Positions 21,784 to 32,440 of a stretch of 64,000 bases of DNA are shown piece after piece; position 1 is the stretch's first letter; every line of letters starts with the position of its first letter. The stretch comes from Marsupella aquatica (lineage: Eukaryota; Marchantiophyta), in contig OZ316892.1 of the NCBI GenBank assembly GCA_973895155.1, forward strand, positions 7,874,001-7,938,000, written 5' to 3'. A program made the translations under genes and the position numbers. The notes below the pieces were generated by a model. It was not told the DNA's origin. It was given only the letters and a program-made list of their open reading frames with translations, and ran no database searches.

Positions 21784-21844
21784 GGGGTCTAGGCATGAAA
21801 ACGTCGCAGGTGATGGGGGGGTCCTCCATATAGTGAGACCCCCA
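21784..21844 (-). repeat. Right terminal inverted repeat
   Basis: Read on the minus strand it begins TGGGGGTCTCACTATATGG and contains ATCACCTGCGACGTTTT. It is nearly superimposable on the right end of the short element (53069 inward) over about 60 bp. Confidence 0.75.
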
Positions 21845-21855
21845 GGAGTTGTTTT
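21845..21855. repeat. Right target-site duplication of the DNA transposon
   Basis: GGAGTTGTTTT directly follows the right inverted end and pairs with 3624-3634, one mismatch in 11. Confidence 0.65.
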
Positions 21856-22175
21856 GGCACGCCCTATTGGTCCATCATCATGAGAGCGAGACTGTTACAC
21901 ATGAGGCCAAAGTGAAGGAGAGGAGTATCTCTTATAGCCTGCCTAGCCATGCATTGAGACATTCGGAAGACTTCACCACCAATTCAATGGGTTACTTTGG
22001 AAGACACTCATTCTCCAGGTGGGTCAGCAAAAGCACCTTCATCTCTATTAAATGGGTTACTTTGGGACAAAGCTCAGGACTCTCATTGGTCAGTTGGTAC
22101 AACAAGAGAATCTTGGTCTATTTTGACATGGGTTCTCAAACTACATTTTAATGACATCACAACAAGTTCAACCTT
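21856..22175. other. Flank between the DNA transposon and the LINE fragment
   Basis: No gene. Two copies of a short phrase (GGGTTACTTTGG followed by ACACTCATTCTCC, or by ACAAAGCTCAGGACTCTCATTGG) lie about 70 bp apart, from about 21988 to 22100. If the Gypsy LTR was the insertion target of the transposon, its remainder should be here. Confidence 0.35.
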
Positions 22176-22250
22176 GAGAAGGCGGCCGATCGTTTCAATA
22201 AGGAAACGATCGGCCGCCTTCTCCTTGTTGGCCGATCGTTTCCTTATTGA
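22176..22250. repeat. Two overlapping perfect 21-bp hairpins
   Basis: Arms 22176-22196 and 22203-22223 are perfect complements around a 6-base loop. Arms 22195-22215 and 22230-22250 are again perfect complements around a 14-base loop. All share the core GGCCGATCGTTTC. The structures are mutually exclusive, and the same core occurs three times in alternating orientation. Confidence 0.95.
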
Positions 22251-23292
22251 GGATCGCCCTTTTTTACTTTCATCTCTCATGGAGGTAGAGGAGGGTTCCC
22301 TCCCGTTTCAAGTTCATTTGCGCGCAGCACGGTCATCATTACCAGATCCCGTTCGCGCTGCGTTACCTTCTTTTCAGGAGTTTTTATCCTTGGATCCCGT
22401 CCGTCTTCAGGCAGACCTCGCTGGGCGTATGCACGCTTTTACCCTTTCCAGCATCCTCTCCGAGGCACCTGACACGGACCGAGCTCGGATTCTTTCTTCC
22501 GGAGGGAAGGGCGCAGGAGGATGGCTTCAGGCCAATCCAGTCATTCCTCATTTGCGGATGTCTTCCACAGAGTTCTCCACAGCCATGCGTCTTCGTATGG
22601 GGCTGCCCCACCCACTTCTTGCAGGTTTACCTCCTTCTTGCACTTGTGGGAAGCCTTGTGATGCCACAGGTGTCCATCTTCTTCGGTGCAGCTTGGGAGG
22701 TGAAACCATTATTGTTCATGATGCTGTGCGAGATGCAACCGCTCAGGTTCTCTCTGGCTCTTTGGTATGCGTGCGGCGGGAGGTGGTACTCGAGTTACCT
22801 GGTCCTCCATCACAGCGGTTACGGGTGGATCTTACCATGGTCCGTGAGGGTCAACGTACTTTGGCAGATGTAGTGGTGGCAAACCCATTGCGCCAAGACA
22901 TCATTGGGACAGCGGCAACAACGGCAGGGGCAGCAGCGTCACGTGCGGCAACAACGAAGGAGGCCAAATATGCTGCACAAGCTTCATCCGATAGCTTCCT
23001 CCCCCTTGCTCTGGAGCTATTTGGGCGTCTTCATCCTCAGTTTGATGGGCTTCTTCGGCAAGCTGCTCGGGATGTTCATGGCCGATTGGGTCCCACCGGG
23101 CCCCCGCTTTCTGTTTTGACCACGCACTTTCGCCAACGCATTTCAGTCACCTTACAGCGTGCTCAAGCTCGGGCCATCTATCGTCGATCTCTTACAGTGG
23201 GTGCTAGTGTGCCTCCGCAGCGGCTAGCTCCCCTCGAGGATGTTCCAATCCCACTTGCTGATCTAGTTTTGACCCTTGATGTGGACCATTAG
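22230..23292 (+). pseudogene. Non-LTR retrotransposon ORF, C-terminal part (zinc knuckle and restriction-like endonuclease)
   Basis: This open frame matches the C-terminal module of R2/R4-like and algal/plant non-LTR elements. An RMGLPHPL lead-in comes before a zinc knuckle (CTCGKPC, then GVHLLRC), with an HDAVRDA stretch after it. A restriction-like endonuclease core follows (REVVLEL, LRVDLTMV, LADVVVANPL, then an alanine-rich helix with KEAKY). The endonuclease nicks target DNA in this element class. There is no reverse transcriptase upstream, so the copy is 5' truncated, as is usual for such elements; the truncation point coincides with the hairpins. The first ATG after the hairpins is at 22279. 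The frame has no stops and ends VDH at 23292. A domesticated stand-alone protein is possible but less likely. Confidence 0.65.
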
Positions 23293-23950
23293 CTTTTTGC
23301 CACATTCGCTAGGAATGATGAGGACCTCGGTCCGGTTGGGTTAGTTTTAGTCTCTCTTTTTTGGTTTTTAGAGGTTCCTTATTGCTCATTTCTTACTTTT
23401 AGTTCCTCTTTCTTGGTGTTTAGTGGTTCCCTTTTGCTCACTTCTTTTACGATTGGTTTTGTCCACTTGGACCCTCTTTTGTTTGTTCTTATGTACTCTG
23501 TTTGGTCCCTTTGTATATAAAAAGTGTGTGTATTTTCTCTTTTTTCTTGTTTGTTTCTCTTCCTCAGTTTTTGGGGTTGCATTGCCTTTTTTTTGTGTTT
23601 GGTGTTTGTACTCTTTGGACATCTTTAATCTCCTTTCATTGTACTTTGTTTGTTCCTTTTTGGATTAATTTTGGTTCTTCTTCCCCTTGAGCTGTCCTTT
23701 GTTGATCTACAGTATACCTCGGGAAGTACCCTTGGATTATATTCATGTCCCCTTGCAACTTTTTGATGCTACAATGAACCTAGATCAAACATTCTTCTAC
23801 TATATTTAGAAGATAAATAACTTGATTATTTGTTTCTATCACTGCTCTGTGGATATCTCCTACAGAGTTGACGTTGATGCTGGGATGTACCACAAGGTTT
23901 CCTTGAAATAGATGTACCACAACGTTTGACCTGGGACTTCAATAAGGTGC
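23293..23950 (+). other. Probable 3' tail of the LINE fragment, T-rich
   Basis: Strongly T-rich on the plus strand (TTTTT and CTTTT runs, 23340-23680), without a coding frame that makes sense. It fits the untranslated 3' end of the preceding element. No poly-A or simple-repeat terminus or target duplication was identified. Confidence 0.4.
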
Positions 23951-24160
23951 CACAAAGCTTCATAATTAAGGGTGATGGTTTTTGGCCATATAGAAACGGC
24001 CATAACCTTTTTCAGAGGGCTGTGTAGAAGTTCTTGTTATTTTCTCCTCACTGCCTTCTATAGTCACTTATGGTCATGCATATGATCATTCTTTGCAGCA
24101 AAACCTTATGCATTATGAATTTAATAGTCCCTGATTTTTCTGTCCTTAGCCTAGTAGTCC
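23951..24160 (+). repeat. Dispersed repeat family A, copy 1
   Basis: It shares ordered blocks with 27640-27850 (same strand) and 53829-54046 (inverted): AAAGCTT near the start, TTTGGCCAT, ACTTATGGTCATG, CTTATGCA, TATGAATTT, and a CTTAGCCTAG/CTTAACTACTAAG end. It is the most diverged of the three. Confidence 0.55.
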
Positions 24161-25949
24161 AGGTAGACGATGTTTGGAGATGTGAGGCCCCAAATGGATT
24201 AAACAATTTTGACACACAATATGGGTAGCATTTATGGAATGGAAAGGTGCCATCTGATTAAGAAAATGATGTTTCAAAATGCTCCAAGGTGGTTTGGTGG
24301 TCCACCAATTTCTTGGTTGTTTTCCAGCTTCAGTTTTAGGTCATTTTGAAGTTAGTGCTCAGACAGCATCTAAGGTTGTCGAGCACAACTCTGATGGAAT
24401 TACGAAGGCAATAATGTATAAATGTATACAAAAATACTTCATAAACTCGTAAATGCTGTTATGAGCTTTCGGCTCTTTTTTTCAGTTGTTGTTTGTCCTT
24501 TGTTGACCTTACTTTTAGTCAATTGGCTCTTCTTCTAAGAGACTGTAGTGACAGGTCCCACTACTACAGTAGTTACCCAAAGTTTATCAGGGACCATTGG
24601 TAACTTCCACGCCCAGTGAAGACTAAAACCAAATAAAGAGTGAAAACCTTTTCTTGTCTTCGAAATGTTTTCGATCATGTTGGCTAGATGTCCTTGCTGT
24701 TGTTTGTCATACAGTTTTGGTAACTGCCCCAATGATTGAAAACCTTCAGTGGCAATTACCGGAACACCATAGCGGCATCCAGTAAATAACCCAACCCCAA
24801 AATATTATAAAAGGTGTTTAAAAATAAATAAATTAAATCATATATGCTTGGAAGTTCGGTGTCTACATCCAAATGCTCAGAATACTCTGAAATGGGTGAA
24901 AAGTTTTTGCTCCCGTAGGGCAAAATTTTAATCGTTGTTTATTCTCTTATTTTTTGTTCCAGTCTAAGGCTCAAAATTTTAAATAATTATTTATTTATTG
25001 AGGGAACAGGGATGCACCACAGTACAACCTGCCAACTGGTGGTTGAGGTCGCTGTGAGTCTTACTCTGGTCAATAGCAGCTCCCCCGGTCGTTGCCCTGA
25101 TCTCAGCAGGATTATTCGGATCCAAGGGTCTGAAAGAGAGTTCACCTGTGTGGAGGAATGCTTACCGTCCATCTTGAGGTGTCTCAACTGTGGTCCCCAC
25201 AGCTACTTTTGAGGCTGAACTATATTTTTATAGGGGTGACCACAAACTTTCGCTGTTTGTGTCATCATCAGTCAACTGCAGCATTTTGCTTGAGTGTAAT
25301 AATGTGGGTAGCTCAATCAATGAATTGATGATTCTCGTTGGTTTATCTTACTTGGAAAATGCTGTTGCTACCCAAACCAAAGAAAACTTTAGATATTTTT
25401 CCTTTCAACGCTTCAAATTCTTATCTAGTTAAGAAATTTAATTGCCAGATCTGACTGATCTCCTTAGATCTAGGAAAATGTAAACTCTGGGAGTTCCTCA
25501 CATGAAGTGCTGTTCCCCACCCTGGCAAATTAAGAAAAGAATTCCACCTATTTGAGTGATTCCCATAAAGGGGGCAACGGACTAATGAAATTAACTTTGG
25601 GACTTCAACTGACGGTGAGGCAGTAGACACTGCATTGATGAAGACCTTGCATTTTTTTTACCTTGCCCCAAATCCCCAATTGCGTTCTGGAAGAGAGTTT
25701 CTTGATACGTCATTTATGCTGCTTATTGGGCCTCCCAGTCAATACTGTTTGTTATTGGGCTCTACCGATCATGCACAAAAGAAGTGAAGACATGAGGTTG
25801 TATATCTTTTAATTGAATGCTACCTACGCATGTAAGGGCAGAGTTTGCATGACATTAGCCATCCCAATAAGTATAGCTGATAGCAATCTTCATTGAGGCA
25901 AGTGATGTTCCAGTTGCAAATCTAGTTGACCAACTTTTGCACAATCCCT
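24161..25949. other. Spacer without recognised genes
   Basis: AT-rich sequence with stops in all frames and no conserved protein motif. The short ORFs here have no recognisable wording and I do not regard them as genes. Confidence 0.5.
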
Positions 25950-26620
25950 CCTCCCACAATGGGGGTCACCAAAGCCCTTTGCACAAAAGATTGGACACTC
26001 AAAAAATTGGAGGTACTTTATGACCTTAATGGAAATGGCAGATGCGCAACATCAAACCAGTGGGACCCAATGGGTTGTAATAAATGAGTTCCTATTTTTC
26101 TCTTAAACAGAATCCCTTTGAATACAAAATATTTGATACTTAGAGAGATTGGAATCCCATTTCTTTTCAACTAAATGGAAAAGAGCAGGCAAGCAACATC
26201 TCATCCACTAAATGGAAACGTGCAAGCAAGCAACATCTAAGAATGGGACCCAATGGCTCATTCCTAAGTGGGGACACTATACACAGCCTTTTGCACACAA
26301 AAGACTAGTTGAGGTCCCTTTCTTATCATCTCAATTGAAAGGGCTAGGTGAACCACATCTAAGAGTCCCTTTCTTCTGACCTAAATGGAACTGGGCACGG
26401 CAGCAACATCTAAGTGTGGGCCTAAGAGGTTGTTGTAAATGAGTTTCCAATTTGGAGGTCACCAAAGCCCTTTGCATAAAAATTCTTGACACTTACAGAA
26501 ATTGTACACTAGGTCCTTTTCCTATCACCTAAATGAAAACTGGCAGAATAGCAACATCTCCAAGTGGGTCCCAAGGGGTTGTAATAAATGAGTAAATTTC
26601 CAAGTTTTTTGTCAATCTCA
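25950..26620. repeat. Degenerate tandem repeat, GCAACATCTAAG / GGGTTGTAATAAATGAG type
   Basis: Four to six diverged copies of a unit containing GGTCACCAAAGCCCTTTGCA, an ACACTTA-AGAAATTG block, ACCTAAATGGAA, GCAACATCTAAG, TGGGACCCAA and TTGTAATAAATGAGT. The clearest copies begin near 25965, 26170, 26385 and 26455. There are no coding features. Confidence 0.7.
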
Positions 26621-26729
26621 ATCCCATAGTGGGGGTCGATCCCAATTGCTGGGTTGATGTGAGAGAGTGAGAGTGGTGATGGAGCTTTGAAAAACTTGGT
26701 CTTTTTGTACATTTTACTCTCTTTAAGTG

Positions 26730-27200
26730 CACAATATCTACCGACAGATTTGGCGTGCACTATGCCAGTTTATGCATTCCTTGCTAAGTGCAAACCTGCT
26801 AAAATTTGCACTTACAAGTATGTCGACCCTCCATCAGTGAGTAGTCTCATGACTAGTTACGCAAATTGTACATCCCTGCCCTAAATTTGGTCTAAAAAAA
26901 AACTGTTCTAATTTCCGAGGAAGTAAAATAATAATTATTTACTCTAGGTGTGCACTTATCAGTAAATGTAATCTGATGGGATTGTGTGCTTATTGATAAC
27001 TGCACACCTTTCCTAAGTAGAGTACAAATTGCTTTTATCAAGTGCTTTGCTCTTGTTTAGCAAAATGATTCCAGGTCTGCTTGTGCTTAGAATAGATGCA
27101 AAATTAGTGCAAATTTTAAACTCCTTGTAAAATAAAAGGGAAGAACATGATGTCTTGCATTAAACCAGTTTCTGCACTCATGGACTGTGTGCTTAGAGCA
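26730..27200 (+). repeat. Dispersed repeat family B, copy 1
   Basis: It matches 39940-40395 in order: GTGCACTA near the start, TTTGCACTTAC, TCAGTGAG, AAATTGTACA(TCCCTG), a GCACTTAT-A-TAAAT block, TCTGATGGGATTG/TTTGATGCGATTG, TTGTGCTTAGAA, GTGCAAA, GGGAAGAACA and TGTGCTTAGAG. Runs of TGCACTTA recur throughout, which looks like an ancient tandem origin. Confidence 0.6.
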
Positions 27201-27639
27201 TTGCTAACCATTACTGGGTTGGTCTAGTGTAATGCCATGGTGACCAAATCTAGTAAAGTTGGGCAAAAAAGGCAAACTTCAATGGGTTACTGAAACTCTA
27301 TTAAGCCCAAGCTTAATAGAGTTTCTTTGTTTGAAATCGAATTTTACAGGATTTATTCTTCGGTTATCCAAATCTAATCGTTAGTCTCCAAAAGTGGGTC
27401 CAAAAGCCATTTCAAGGAAAAAACGCGAGTTCACATTTTGGCATATCGTCATTGCTTATACACAGTATACTACAAAAAGTAACTTTGTCTTTAATGTTAA
27501 ATCATAAGTATCTAAAGGCGCCATTGAGCACAAAATCAAGTAACCATTGGGCTTGCATTTTGGCATATCACCCCTGTTGGATACAGTATACTTTGAAAAA
27601 GGTGTCGTTACACTATATTTAATGTAGAGTGTAGGGAGT

Positions 27640-27850
27640 CTCAAAGCTTGAGAGTTGCAATGATGGCTTTTGGCCATAAACAAATGACCATCGTTTTTCA
27701 CAATGTCATGTAAAGTTTTAATTTGTTTCACTAGCCTCCAAGTGACTTATGGTCATGACATATAGCGAATCCTTATGCAAAAAGTTATGGGATATGAATT
27801 TTGTAATCCATAACTTTTCTCTCCCTAACCTTAACTACTAAGTACCCTTA
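27640..27850 (+). repeat. Dispersed repeat family A, copy 2
   Basis: The best match to the inverted copy at 53829-54046: CTCAAAGCTT, GGCTTTTGGCCAT, AGTGACTTATGGTCATG, GCAAAAAGTTATG, TATGAATTTTGTA, TCCATAACTT and CTTAACTACTAAGTA are shared in order. Confidence 0.7.
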
Positions 27851-28605
27851 AGTACTAATTTCACTCAGGTACATCAATTTGTTTTTAGGTTTGAGCTCTC
27901 CAAGTCAGGAAATAGAGTACACCTTTTTTTTAAAGATACTCTCTGACAAAGGGAAAATCTTTACTAAGTCTAGACACATCAATTTTTTGAGTTTTGAGAC
28001 CCCCCTAGTAAGTAAATACACTACACCATTTCCCCCTCATTGAGCCTTTTGCTCTGATCATGTCTCCTACTATTTGGGCTCTCCTTGTTCTTTTGCACTT
28101 TGTTATATACAGTGTTTTTGCAAAGATAGGCCCTCCTTGTTCCTTTGCAGTGTGTAATAATAGATAGTGTTTTTTTGTGAAAGATAGACTCTATTTGTCC
28201 ATAGTTTACCATTTGTGACAAGACACTCTTAGAGAAGAATAGAATTGGGCATGTCAAAGTTTTCCCCTAAACAGTCCAAAGTGCCAAAGTGTTAGGGTTT
28301 TATTTTTTGGAGTATCACCCTTATAAGGTATATATTTTGGTAGCCCATACTTATTTTATGTTGGCCCTAAGAAGGTTTTATGTACTGAGTTATTATGAGG
28401 TATTTGCTTGTTAGACCCCAGAATGAAACTTGTTACTTGATGACCCCCTAGGTCTATCAACGGTCCAGATCTGAGGTTGAAAGGTCCATCAACAATCCAG
28501 ATTAGGGAAAAGTATCCAGGAGATTGATTATGCAAACTTTTTCGAGAAGGGGGTCTACTAAACATATCTCTTGAGTTAATATAGATGTGTTTTGACACCC
28601 CTAAT

Positions 28606-28735
28606 ACACCGTTAGAGATGAGATGCTTGAGATGCTTTTGGAGAGAAATAGAGTACACCGTTGGAGATGAGATGCTCGTCGTGAGAAACAGAGTACACCG
28701 TTGGAGATGAGATGAGATGAGTTGAGATTTAGAGG
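28606..28735. repeat. Short tandem repeat with 40-50 bp units
   Basis: ACACCGTTGGAGATGAGATG recurs three times, at 28606, 28655 and 28695, joined by GAGAAA-AGAGT. The last copy expands into GATGAGATGAGATGAG. Confidence 0.85.
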
Positions 28736-30658
28736 GCAGATTGTAATCGAATCCATGTCGCAAAGCGCTGCGGCGGAGTCCACAGGAACTAATTAAATTG
28801 TCCCGTAGGCAACGCAACCGCCGGCTCTCAACGAGGTAATGGAGTCGCCTGCGTTGAACTCCCGTCTCTTAGGATATTCCGCCGCATCGAGGTTTCGGTG
28901 ATGCGGGAATTGCGTCGCCCTCGTCTTTCTCCGTTTCTTCCCTTCCCGATTCCTAGTTTCGCCCGGCGGATGACGAGGAAGATTGATCGATCCACTCATC
29001 GATGCACCGCAAGCGTTCTCCACCTCTGTAAAATACGAATCGCCCGTTCTTTTGGCGTCAATTTGATGGAGTCTTCCTTTTGGATCGGCTTTTGACGACA
29101 AGGTTGATTCATCTTTCCGAGTGTGGCTGTGTGCGTTTCTTTCTTTCCCTTGTCAATTGGGGATTGTGTCTGTGGCTACCTGGTTGGGAATGGTGGACTG
29201 CATTTACTGTAGATTGCAGACTTCGGTTCCGCTGCAGAGGGTTGTGGTCGTTGTCTTGTAGCACTTGTCTTGAGCGGGTCGCACGGCGATGGCCGTGACG
29301 TGCGGCCGGGACCTGTGACTCTGTGAGGCTGGAGATTGGAGAGGGTCAGGTACTGTAGTCATCGGGTATTCTGGTCTCCTTATGGTGAACTTTGTACGTA
29401 GACCGCATGAAGTCACGGATGGATGAAGATTCCGGGCATTTTCCTTGTTCGTGAGATCCCACCTTTTTCGCGCCCGTTCCTTCTCCCCTCCTTCATTTGC
29501 TCGGTGCTTTTTTCTGTACCGTTTATCCCTCGTTCTCCTTGTTTTCTTTGGGAGGCTGTGGGCGGGCTGTGAACTTTACATCTTGCGTCTTTGTGTTTAC
29601 TCTCCACTCCAACGTTTGTTTCTCTTATTGCTCCTAATGCAATTAACTAAAGTCTGTCTCGTTTTCGGCCCCGCGTTTTCGCGCTCCAGCTTTGTTTCTT
29701 TCGTTCAACGCAGTTCAGTCTGCTTTCGCGGCTGGGGTTTTGCGAGCTCTCAACTCTCAAGCTTGATCAATTCAGCGCGAATGCAATCTCTGACGACTTT
29801 CCGAGTTGTTTGATTCATTCAATTGATGAATGGAAAGGTTGGCTGTCGTCGAGGTAGTCCTCTTTCGAGGTCCCTGCCTTCGTCCCCTTAGAATAGAATA
29901 GACTAGACCAGACTAGACTAGGCTGTATGTTACATTACCGTAGTGGCCTCCTTGCCGCGTGGACGATGATGGACAGTAGCTAGGACATTACCGTAGTCCG
30001 TCGTACCGCACGTTGTTTTGAGCGGCAAGTCGGGTTGTAATCGAGATTAAAGAAATCTAGGATGTATCCGGGAAGGGCTTATTATTGTCTTGAAGTTGAG
30101 GCTGGATTGCAGTGGTAGACCACGGGGAATGACAGTTGCAGTCCGACTTTGATACGACGCCACATGTTAATACTTTTTACACAGTATCGCAGTAGGGCCA
30201 AGTCGGCCCCAACCGCGTCTGCAAAGCGAGAGACTCATTCAGACATGGTCCAATGGTCGGATCCAAGTTGACGTTCAAGTAAAGTATAATGCCCCAACGG
30301 AGAGTTTGTTGTCCCCGGACTCTTTTCCGACGCAACAACCAGGGGCATGTGCCTTTCAAAGCTCGCGGTGGCCAGCCAGCGGTTGTGTTGGATCGCACTG
30401 CTGTAGAATGTGTGTCATGTGCTGAGAAGGGTGGATTTCTATTGCCTGAATGATGTGATGATTGTTGTGCATTCAATTCTACCGGTGTGCTGTTATCTGA
30501 TGGTGCCCTGACCTAAGGCTCTTTCGATCAAGTGAATGCTGGGTCGGAAGGGTTTGTAACATCGAGGTTTTCCTTAGGGATTTCTCCCAGGGCGGAAGCA
30601 GATCGACGAATTTGGCGAATTTGTGTCGAGGATTTCGCTACTTCTGATAGAGCACCGT
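28736..30658 (+). promoter_or_regulatory. Upstream region and probable leader of the fucosyltransferase gene
   Basis: Unlike the surrounding spacer, this region is richer in CpG and mostly unique, with pyrimidine-rich runs such as the CTTTCTCCGTTTCTTCCCTTCC area near 28925. A minor repeat GAATAGACTAGACCAG-like lies near 29890-29925. I could not fix a TATA box, a transcription start or an upstream intron. The assignment as promoter and 5' leader rests only on position and composition. Confidence 0.4.
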
Positions 30659-32440
30659 ATGATGGGGTCACCGAAAAGTCCTCAAGCTGTGAAGCCTTAC
30701 TCGCGGACCTTCTCCTTCTATGTGACCTTGGGAACGCTTTCGGCTCTGCTATGGGTGCTCGCGTCAATCACCAACGGCTCAGGGCTGCCATCGTGCCCCA
30801 AATTCGTGTCCTTCAGGGAGATGCGGAACATAGCATCCAGTTACAACACATACACGCCCCTAAATCCCAGGAAATCTCGAGAACAACCGCTTTCATTCCA
30901 ATCAGCTGGAGACGTTCTGGACGCCATCAAGGCTGTGACGGCCAAAGCCGCAGGCAATGGACCGGCAGTAGTTTTTGGTCAAGAAGAGGAAGAGCAATGG
31001 CACAGGGAGAATCCTTGCAGGAGCCGAGCGGAGCTGGCACTCAAGTACGCCGGCCGGAAGGTTGCACAAGATGTGGCTCCCAATGCCGTCTGGGAGGAGA
31101 TCTTCTCCGAGTACATGAAGATGCACAGGACCTGCTTGAGGGCAGTGGGCAACCTGGATGATTATTTCCTGAGCAGGAACACCAGCACGGGATGCAAGTT
31201 TTTGGTGACGGAGAGTCCCAAGGTGGGGCTGGGCAACAAGGTTCTCTTCAAGGCATCCGCCCTACTCGTGGCCGTGCTCACCCAGCGAGTGATTCTCATT
31301 CCGGACAAGCTCAACATTACGGAGCTGTTCTGCGAGCCCTTCGTTGGATCTTCATGGAAACTAGACACTTTCTCCGAGGTTCGCACCAAGCATGGGGCCT
31401 GGCAAACCACGAGCGATTTCCAGCTCTGGGTCGATAAGACCGAGTACAGAAACCGCACCGATTCTGAAGAGGTTCACGCAGTGGATTTAACTCGATATTA
31501 CCAGCCATTGTTCAGGTACTACTGCAACACGGAGCAGGCGTACATGAGTAAGGTACCGTGGATTTCCCTTGGTGGTTGTTTGTACATTCTCCCCAAACTC
31601 TTCGCCATTCCCGCATTCCGTCCAGCGCTGGAAGAAATGTTCCCAGACCGAATGGCTCTCACTCACATCCTCAGATCAGCGTTCCTCCCCTCCGATCCCA
31701 TCTGGGAGAGAGTGGACAACGTCAACGATTTGTACTTGCGGCATACACGCAGTCTGATTGGAGTGCAGCTGAGATATTTCGATAACAAGCCACAGTACAG
31801 GAAGATGAACGATTTGATCAACAAGAGGGTGTTGCAATGCGTCATCAAGAACGACCTCCTTCCCACAGCTCTCCCTCTTGGAGAGTTCCCGGGAAACAGT
31901 TACTTCGATCGCCATCAACGAAACACGAGCAAGGTGTTCATTGCGTCTCTTTTTCCAGGCCTGCACGACTATCTGAGCGACATCTACGTGAGGAGGATGA
32001 CAGTTTCTGGAGATAGGGTGGGCGTGGTCCAACTGACGCACGACAGCGAGCAGCATTTCGGGGCGGAGGTCGATGTCGAGGCATTCGTGGAGATCATGTG
32101 TCTCAGTCTCTCGGACGCGTTGTTTGTTACTCCCGTCTCTACTTTTGGTGGGCTGGCGGAAGCTTACGGAGCTCTGAAGCCGTGGTTCATAAACTTCGAC
32201 GATGAAGATGGTCCTGCATGTGAGCGGGCTCAATCAATTGACGTCTGCTTCGATCAAGCGTCAGAGAAATTCATCTGCCCGCATGATCCCAACATCCATG
32301 GCCGCAGTGTCGTCGATTCGGTTCCTTACATCCAGAAGTGCATGAGCAGAGATGCCCCTGGAGTGCAGCTCATGACGACGCATGAGAGCAATCCCTCATC
32401 GGTTCATCCGGCAGACGAAACCTTAGTAGTGTACAGATGA
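30659..32440 (+). CDS. GT37 family fucosyltransferase, xyloglucan-fucosyltransferase-like
   Basis: A single exon encodes 593 residues from the first ATG at 30659 (a second ATG follows at once; the frame is open to a GTG at 30623). It is a type II Golgi protein: a short basic N-terminus, one membrane segment at residues about 16-38 (FSFYVTLGTLSALLWVLA), then a lumenal catalytic domain. Family motifs are present in order: GLGNKVLFKASALL near 190, ELFCEPFVGSSW near 223, IGVQLRYFD near 367 (the GDP-fucose-binding arginine motif), FIASLFPGLHDYL near 427 and STFGGLAEAYGALKPW near 494. Plant members transfer fucose from GDP-fucose to xyloglucan or arabinogalactan side chains of the cell wall; the exact acceptor here cannot be told. 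NXS/T sites (such as NRT and NTS) fit a lumenal glycoprotein. Length is slightly above the usual 530-580. Confidence 0.9.
   Translation: MMGSPKSPQAVKPYSRTFSFYVTLGTLSALLWVLASITNGSGLPSCPKFVSFREMRNIASSYNTYTPLNPRKSREQPLSFQSAGDVLDAIKAVTAKAAGNGPAVVFGQEEEEQWHRENPCRSRAELALKYAGRKVAQDVAPNAVWEEIFSEYMKMHRTCLRAVGNLDDYFLSRNTSTGCKFLVTESPKVGLGNKVLFKASALLVAVLTQRVILIPDKLNITELFCEPFVGSSWKLDTFSEVRTKHGAWQTTSDFQLWVDKTEYRNRTDSEEVHAVDLTRYYQPLFRYYCNTEQAYMSKVPWISLGGCLYILPKLFAIPAFRPALEEMFPDRMALTHILRSAFLPSDPIWERVDNVNDLYLRHTRSLIGVQLRYFDNKPQYRKMNDLINKRVLQCVIKNDLLPTALPLGEFPGNSYFDRHQRNTSKVFIASLFPGLHDYLSDIYVRRMTVSGDRVGVVQLTHDSEQHFGAEVDVEAFVEIMCLSLSDALFVTPVSTFGGLAEAYGALKPWFINFDDEDGPACERAQSIDVCFDQASEKFICPHDPNIHGRSVVDSVPYIQKCMSRDAPGVQLMTTHESNPSSVHPADETLVVYR

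Larger units (their letters stand above)
3635..21844 (+). mobile_element. Large TIR DNA transposon with DDE-like transposase, interrupted by a Copia element
   Basis: The two ends are inverted relatives. The left begins CGGGGGTCTCACT and the right, read inward, TGGGGGTCTCACT. Each is followed about 20 bases later by ATCA, two variable bases and TGCGAC. The flanks are a direct repeat of 11 bp with one mismatch (GGAGTTGTTCT at 3624-3634, GGAGTTGTTTT at 21845-21855), as expected of a target-site duplication. The span is 18.2 kb, or about 12.2 kb without the nested Copia. It contains tandem repeats, a minus-strand 616-codon ORF, an EDM2-like PHD cassette and a transposase-like gene on the plus strand. 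The transposase is broken, so this copy cannot move by itself. Whether all internal ORFs belong to the original element or are later insertions is unresolved. Confidence 0.7.

Noticed and set aside
3635-21844. Assignment of the large transposon to Mutator-like elements from its 11-bp target duplication
   Set aside because: Target length alone is not decisive, and the transposase shows none of the MULE wording known to me. The superfamily is left open.
28793-29101. 102-codon minus-strand frame
   Set aside because: It is compositionally biased, without motifs, and lies in the probable promoter region of the fucosyltransferase gene.
30532-31161. 209-codon frame overlapping the start of the fucosyltransferase in another frame
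   Set aside because: The GT37 frame is the one with conserved motifs; this frame is a shadow.
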